Below are positions 61,299-64,000 of a stretch of 64,000 nucleotides of DNA, piece by piece. The notes beneath the pieces were generated by a model. The model was given only the letters and a program-made list of their open reading frames with translations, made no database searches and had not been told where the DNA came from. The translations under genes and the position numbers were made by a program. This DNA comes from Rotaria macrura. Taxonomy: Eukaryota; Rotifera; Eurotatoria; Philodinida; Philodinidae. Numbering within the stretch: position 1 is the first letter of the stretch; every line of letters begins with the position of its first letter. The stretch covers positions 24,086 to 88,085 of the forward strand of contig OENT01000654.1 of NCBI GenBank assembly GCA_900239685.1, in the 5' to 3' direction.

Positions 61299-61593
61299 GT
61301 GGGTAAGAGTTCGTCGTGTTAGTATTAGATAAATCAATTATCTAAAACAGTTGCTAGCCTTTTAGTTGTTATTCCTCTTGTTACTTGAAATTTAAAAAAA
61401 ATTCTATTTTGAATTCATATTTAGCGTACCGTATGTAGGATTGCAATATATCATAATATCGAATTGGCAAAACAATGCACTGCATCAATATCACATGAAT
61501 CTAGCACAGTTGTGTCCAAAACTGTTATCACATACCGCATTTTAATAAGGCGCTGCGAACAGGGCGCGTGTATACTAATTGAACGTAGCTTCC

Positions 61594-61842
61594 TAGGTCG
61601 ATCAAAACTGATATCCTTTACGAACCGTTGAGTGGACGCAGTTCTACGGACCGTAACATCATTAAAATAGGGCCGTATACGGCCGTATTTTCACAGTATA
61701 CGATCCTTCATTACTGTGCCCAGAAATAGCACCGTACACGGAGCCGTGTACTGTGAAAATACGGCCGTATACGGCCCTATTTTAATGATGTTACGGTCCG
61801 TATAACTGCGTCCACTCAACGGTCCGTATCGTTCGATCTGAG
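61594..61842. repeat. Long palindromic MITE, copy 2 (inverted)
   Basis: Same arms as copy 1 (CTACGGACCGTAACATCATT, AAAATAGGGCCGTATACGG), with the centre ACTGTGCCCAGAAATAG as the reverse complement of that in copy 1. The arms are better preserved than in copy 1; the outermost right end has decayed. Confidence 0.8.
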
Positions 61843-62507
61843 TTGTTTATTTAGCAGTGTATAAGAACATTGTCACTGTATCCTAAACGAATACCTTCTT
61901 GAACGTATCGTATTGTTCGACCTGTGCTGTGTTGGCTAGGATGAGTGTAATATGTGTGTATGCTTATTAGAAAAAACAGAATTGTGGCAATTATAAAACT
62001 TAATGATTCTTTAAATGCTGAGTCTTTTCCTGATATATTAAGTCTAGGATTGGTCAATTGTCATTGAACAACCAGTATAAAAGATATAATAATATAGAAA
62101 ATGATCTTTTTAATTTCAAAAAGAAAATTCACCGTCAGTCTAGATCACAGTACTGCTATCTATAACCTAAGCACTTACCTTTCGAGTACAAAACAGGAGC
62201 TCGAACATGAACCATCTATTGAAGAAATGCTACCTAAACCCACGACTGTAATAAGTTCAACGTCTTGTAATTTCATGTACAACATTTTATTTCTAATGTA
62301 AACTTGGATTTGAGTTTTGGTTTAATGTTGAAACATAATTTCAGTATAATTGTACTCCAAAAATGGTATCATCTTGGATTGAAAACGAACCTCAAGCTTG
62401 AATTCAAATCTAACTTTAAATCTCTAAAATTTAATGCTAAATTCCACGCCTGTTAAAAATTTGTCGTATCCGTAACTGAAAATCTAGTGATGTAATTTAC
62501 TTTGAAT

Positions 62508-62852
62508 TCCCGGGTGAATGAATCCTATACCGAATCCGATCGGATCCGATGAAATCTTATGGGAATCCGGGTTGTGGAAACAGTAACGGATCCGACGGAA
62601 GAAACCTATTTTCTTATTTGAGTACGATTTAGCATTTAAACCCAACAGTAGAGGCCTGTCTGATCACACAATGAAATCCAATCGGATTCCGATAGTAGGA
62701 TTCGATAAAATCCGACACTAGGGATCCGAATCAGGAATCGCAACCAGGAATCCGATAGGATTTCGTCGGATAAGAGAAACTCCGATAGAAACATGATCGG
62801 ATGCGTGTCGGATCCGATCGGATCCAATGGTCGGAATGATTCTCCTGGGTTA
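62508..62852. repeat. MITE with GGATCCGATCGGATCC-like ends, copy B
   Basis: It starts CCCGGGTGAATGAATCC and ends, on the reverse strand, CCCAGGAGAATCATTCCGACC; CCGATCGGATCCGA palindromes lie inside both ends. Inverted relative to copy A at 51118. Confidence 0.65.
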
Positions 62853-63887
62853 TTGTTGGAGAGTTTTTACATAGTAAAGTCGATTATTGTCTTATACCGT
62901 AAATCCCTAGCGTCGCAATCTTTCTTATCATCGATGAAGGTTAATTGTTTTGTCAAATGATCGAGAGAAGGGAAACGTCTATGTCCTTTGTCAAAACATC
63001 GGTTGAAGTGAATATCTACAAAGTAGTAAGGCGGTAAAATTTCAGTATCCATCATACTGTAAATGTGCTCAGAAGGATCACTTTGGGATCTAGTTTTATG
63101 AATTGTCAGTAAGAAATGGAGTAGTACTTTGGATTACCACAACTGTTCTTGTTAAGGAAGATTTTGATGCAGTAATAATCTTTCGATAATTCTATCATAG
63201 TTTTCATCTCCATGGTGAAGCAACAGTCAAGTTGTTACAATAGAATCTAGTGGTAGTGATTCAATTAATATGAACGCGTAAATACAGAACGAATAGAAAA
63301 ATTCATCGAACTATATTAGGAAGATATCGGCGCGTGGATGAAATTCAGTCCTAGAAAAATACAGTTATTTTACGAACTGGCTCTTTGACTTCTTGTTCAG
63401 AATAATGAATGAATTCAAAGATTTTAGACTTCTAAGAGAGGTCTTATATTTTTAGATCCTAGAATAAGTATTAGTCGTTCTTGTTTGCATATATACCTAA
63501 AGAGTTGGAATACTTCATCGGCAACAATCTTTTAGGAAATATAACAGGTAGCATTGTAAAGACTTGAACTATTCTGTATCGTTTATATTTCCTTCCGTTG
63601 TATAGGAAAGAATATAAAAAGCATGTTTCCAGTTCTTTTATATTAAAAGGTGTCCTAAATATGAACACAAACATCCACTGTGAATTGTAACCGAATTGTT
63701 CTCGAAATTGAGCAGTCCGAAGTGCCGGTCAGAAGAAGTACTCATGGCTCTCTCTACAAAAAGCACTTTTGCAGTATCTTTTAAGGTTCTGTCTTTTACC
63801 CGATCGTAGGACCCTCTAAAATGGTTCTGCAAGAGGAAAAAAAGAGTTCAAGTACCCTATGGAACACCTATTTTTATGGTGCAGAAT
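62853..63887. other. No supportable gene
   Basis: Frames of about 60 codons on the minus strand only, without motifs or splice partners. Confidence 0.4.
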
Positions 63888-64000
63888 CTGAACGCGTTCA
63901 AATCAATGATCGCATCTAGACGCATCTAGATTCGAAACGCGTTACGTAATTGTAAAAATGAAAACGCAGCTGAACGCGTTCTAAGTAATAATCGCGCGCA
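63888..64000. repeat. AAACGCGTTT-rich block at window end
   Basis: GAACGCGTTCA, GAAACGCGTTACG and GAACGCGTTCTA recur within 110 bases. Same word type as at 43790 and 45296; the block runs off the window. Confidence 0.5.

Noticed and set aside
1..64000. CRISPR arrays, bacterial operons, rRNA or tRNA genes
   Set aside because: No direct-repeat/spacer pattern, no ribosome-binding-site-led operons, and no cloverleaf with A and B boxes was seen; the split genes show a eukaryotic nuclear genome.

Overview
The window reads as nuclear DNA of an invertebrate animal. The genes are split into short exons by small GT-AG introns (mostly about 60-250 bases), carry AATAAA polyadenylation signals, and include a mitochondrial import factor, a rhodopsin-type GPCR and a secreted cyclic-peptide precursor. 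The peptide ring (CLWKVC), the long Thr tracts with interspersed Glu and a FLYWCH-like fragment make me favour a spiralian, possibly a rotifer; this is an inference from style, not a proof. A run of Ns (900-1362) shows it is an assembled scaffold.

Layout. 0.1-2 kb: a TA-flanked element built from AACCGCGGTT-like blocks, with a second repeat and the gap inside it. 3.8-4.1 kb: a FLYWCH zinc-finger-like fragment. 8.6-12.2 kb (+): TIM44, about 14 exons. 14.1-14.7 kb (-): a three-exon neuropeptide precursor of the urotensin II / somatostatin / allatostatin C type, convergent with TIM44. 19.5-19.8 kb: a degenerate coding stretch with an in-frame TAG. 21.3-21.8 kb: the intact sister copy of the repeat cut by the gap. 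23.6-25.5 kb (-): a four-exon gene of unknown function. 27.2-28.0 kb (+): an intronless basic, Ser-rich protein. 34.9-36.5 kb (-): a peptide-type GPCR with three exons. 41-43 kb: a fold-back MITE and a hAT-type element. 47.5-48.2 kb (+): the 3' part of a four-pass membrane protein. 50.3-58.8 kb (+): a type II membrane protein with a mucin-like Thr stalk, whose 7.6-kb intron holds at least six non-autonomous elements. 59.6-62.9 kb: more elements, including two copies of one long palindrome.

The gene models were joined by reading splice sites and checking that phases match across every junction. TIM44 works in mitochondria. The peptide precursor, GPCR, four-pass protein and mucin-like protein are secretory or plasma-membrane products. 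Nothing in the sequence ties these genes into one pathway; the peptide and the GPCR are 20 kb apart and need not be partners. The stretches between genes hold no gene I can support. From about 3 to 47 kb they are unusually rich in TCGA-type words; from about 48 kb on the sequence is plainer AT-rich DNA crowded with MITEs.
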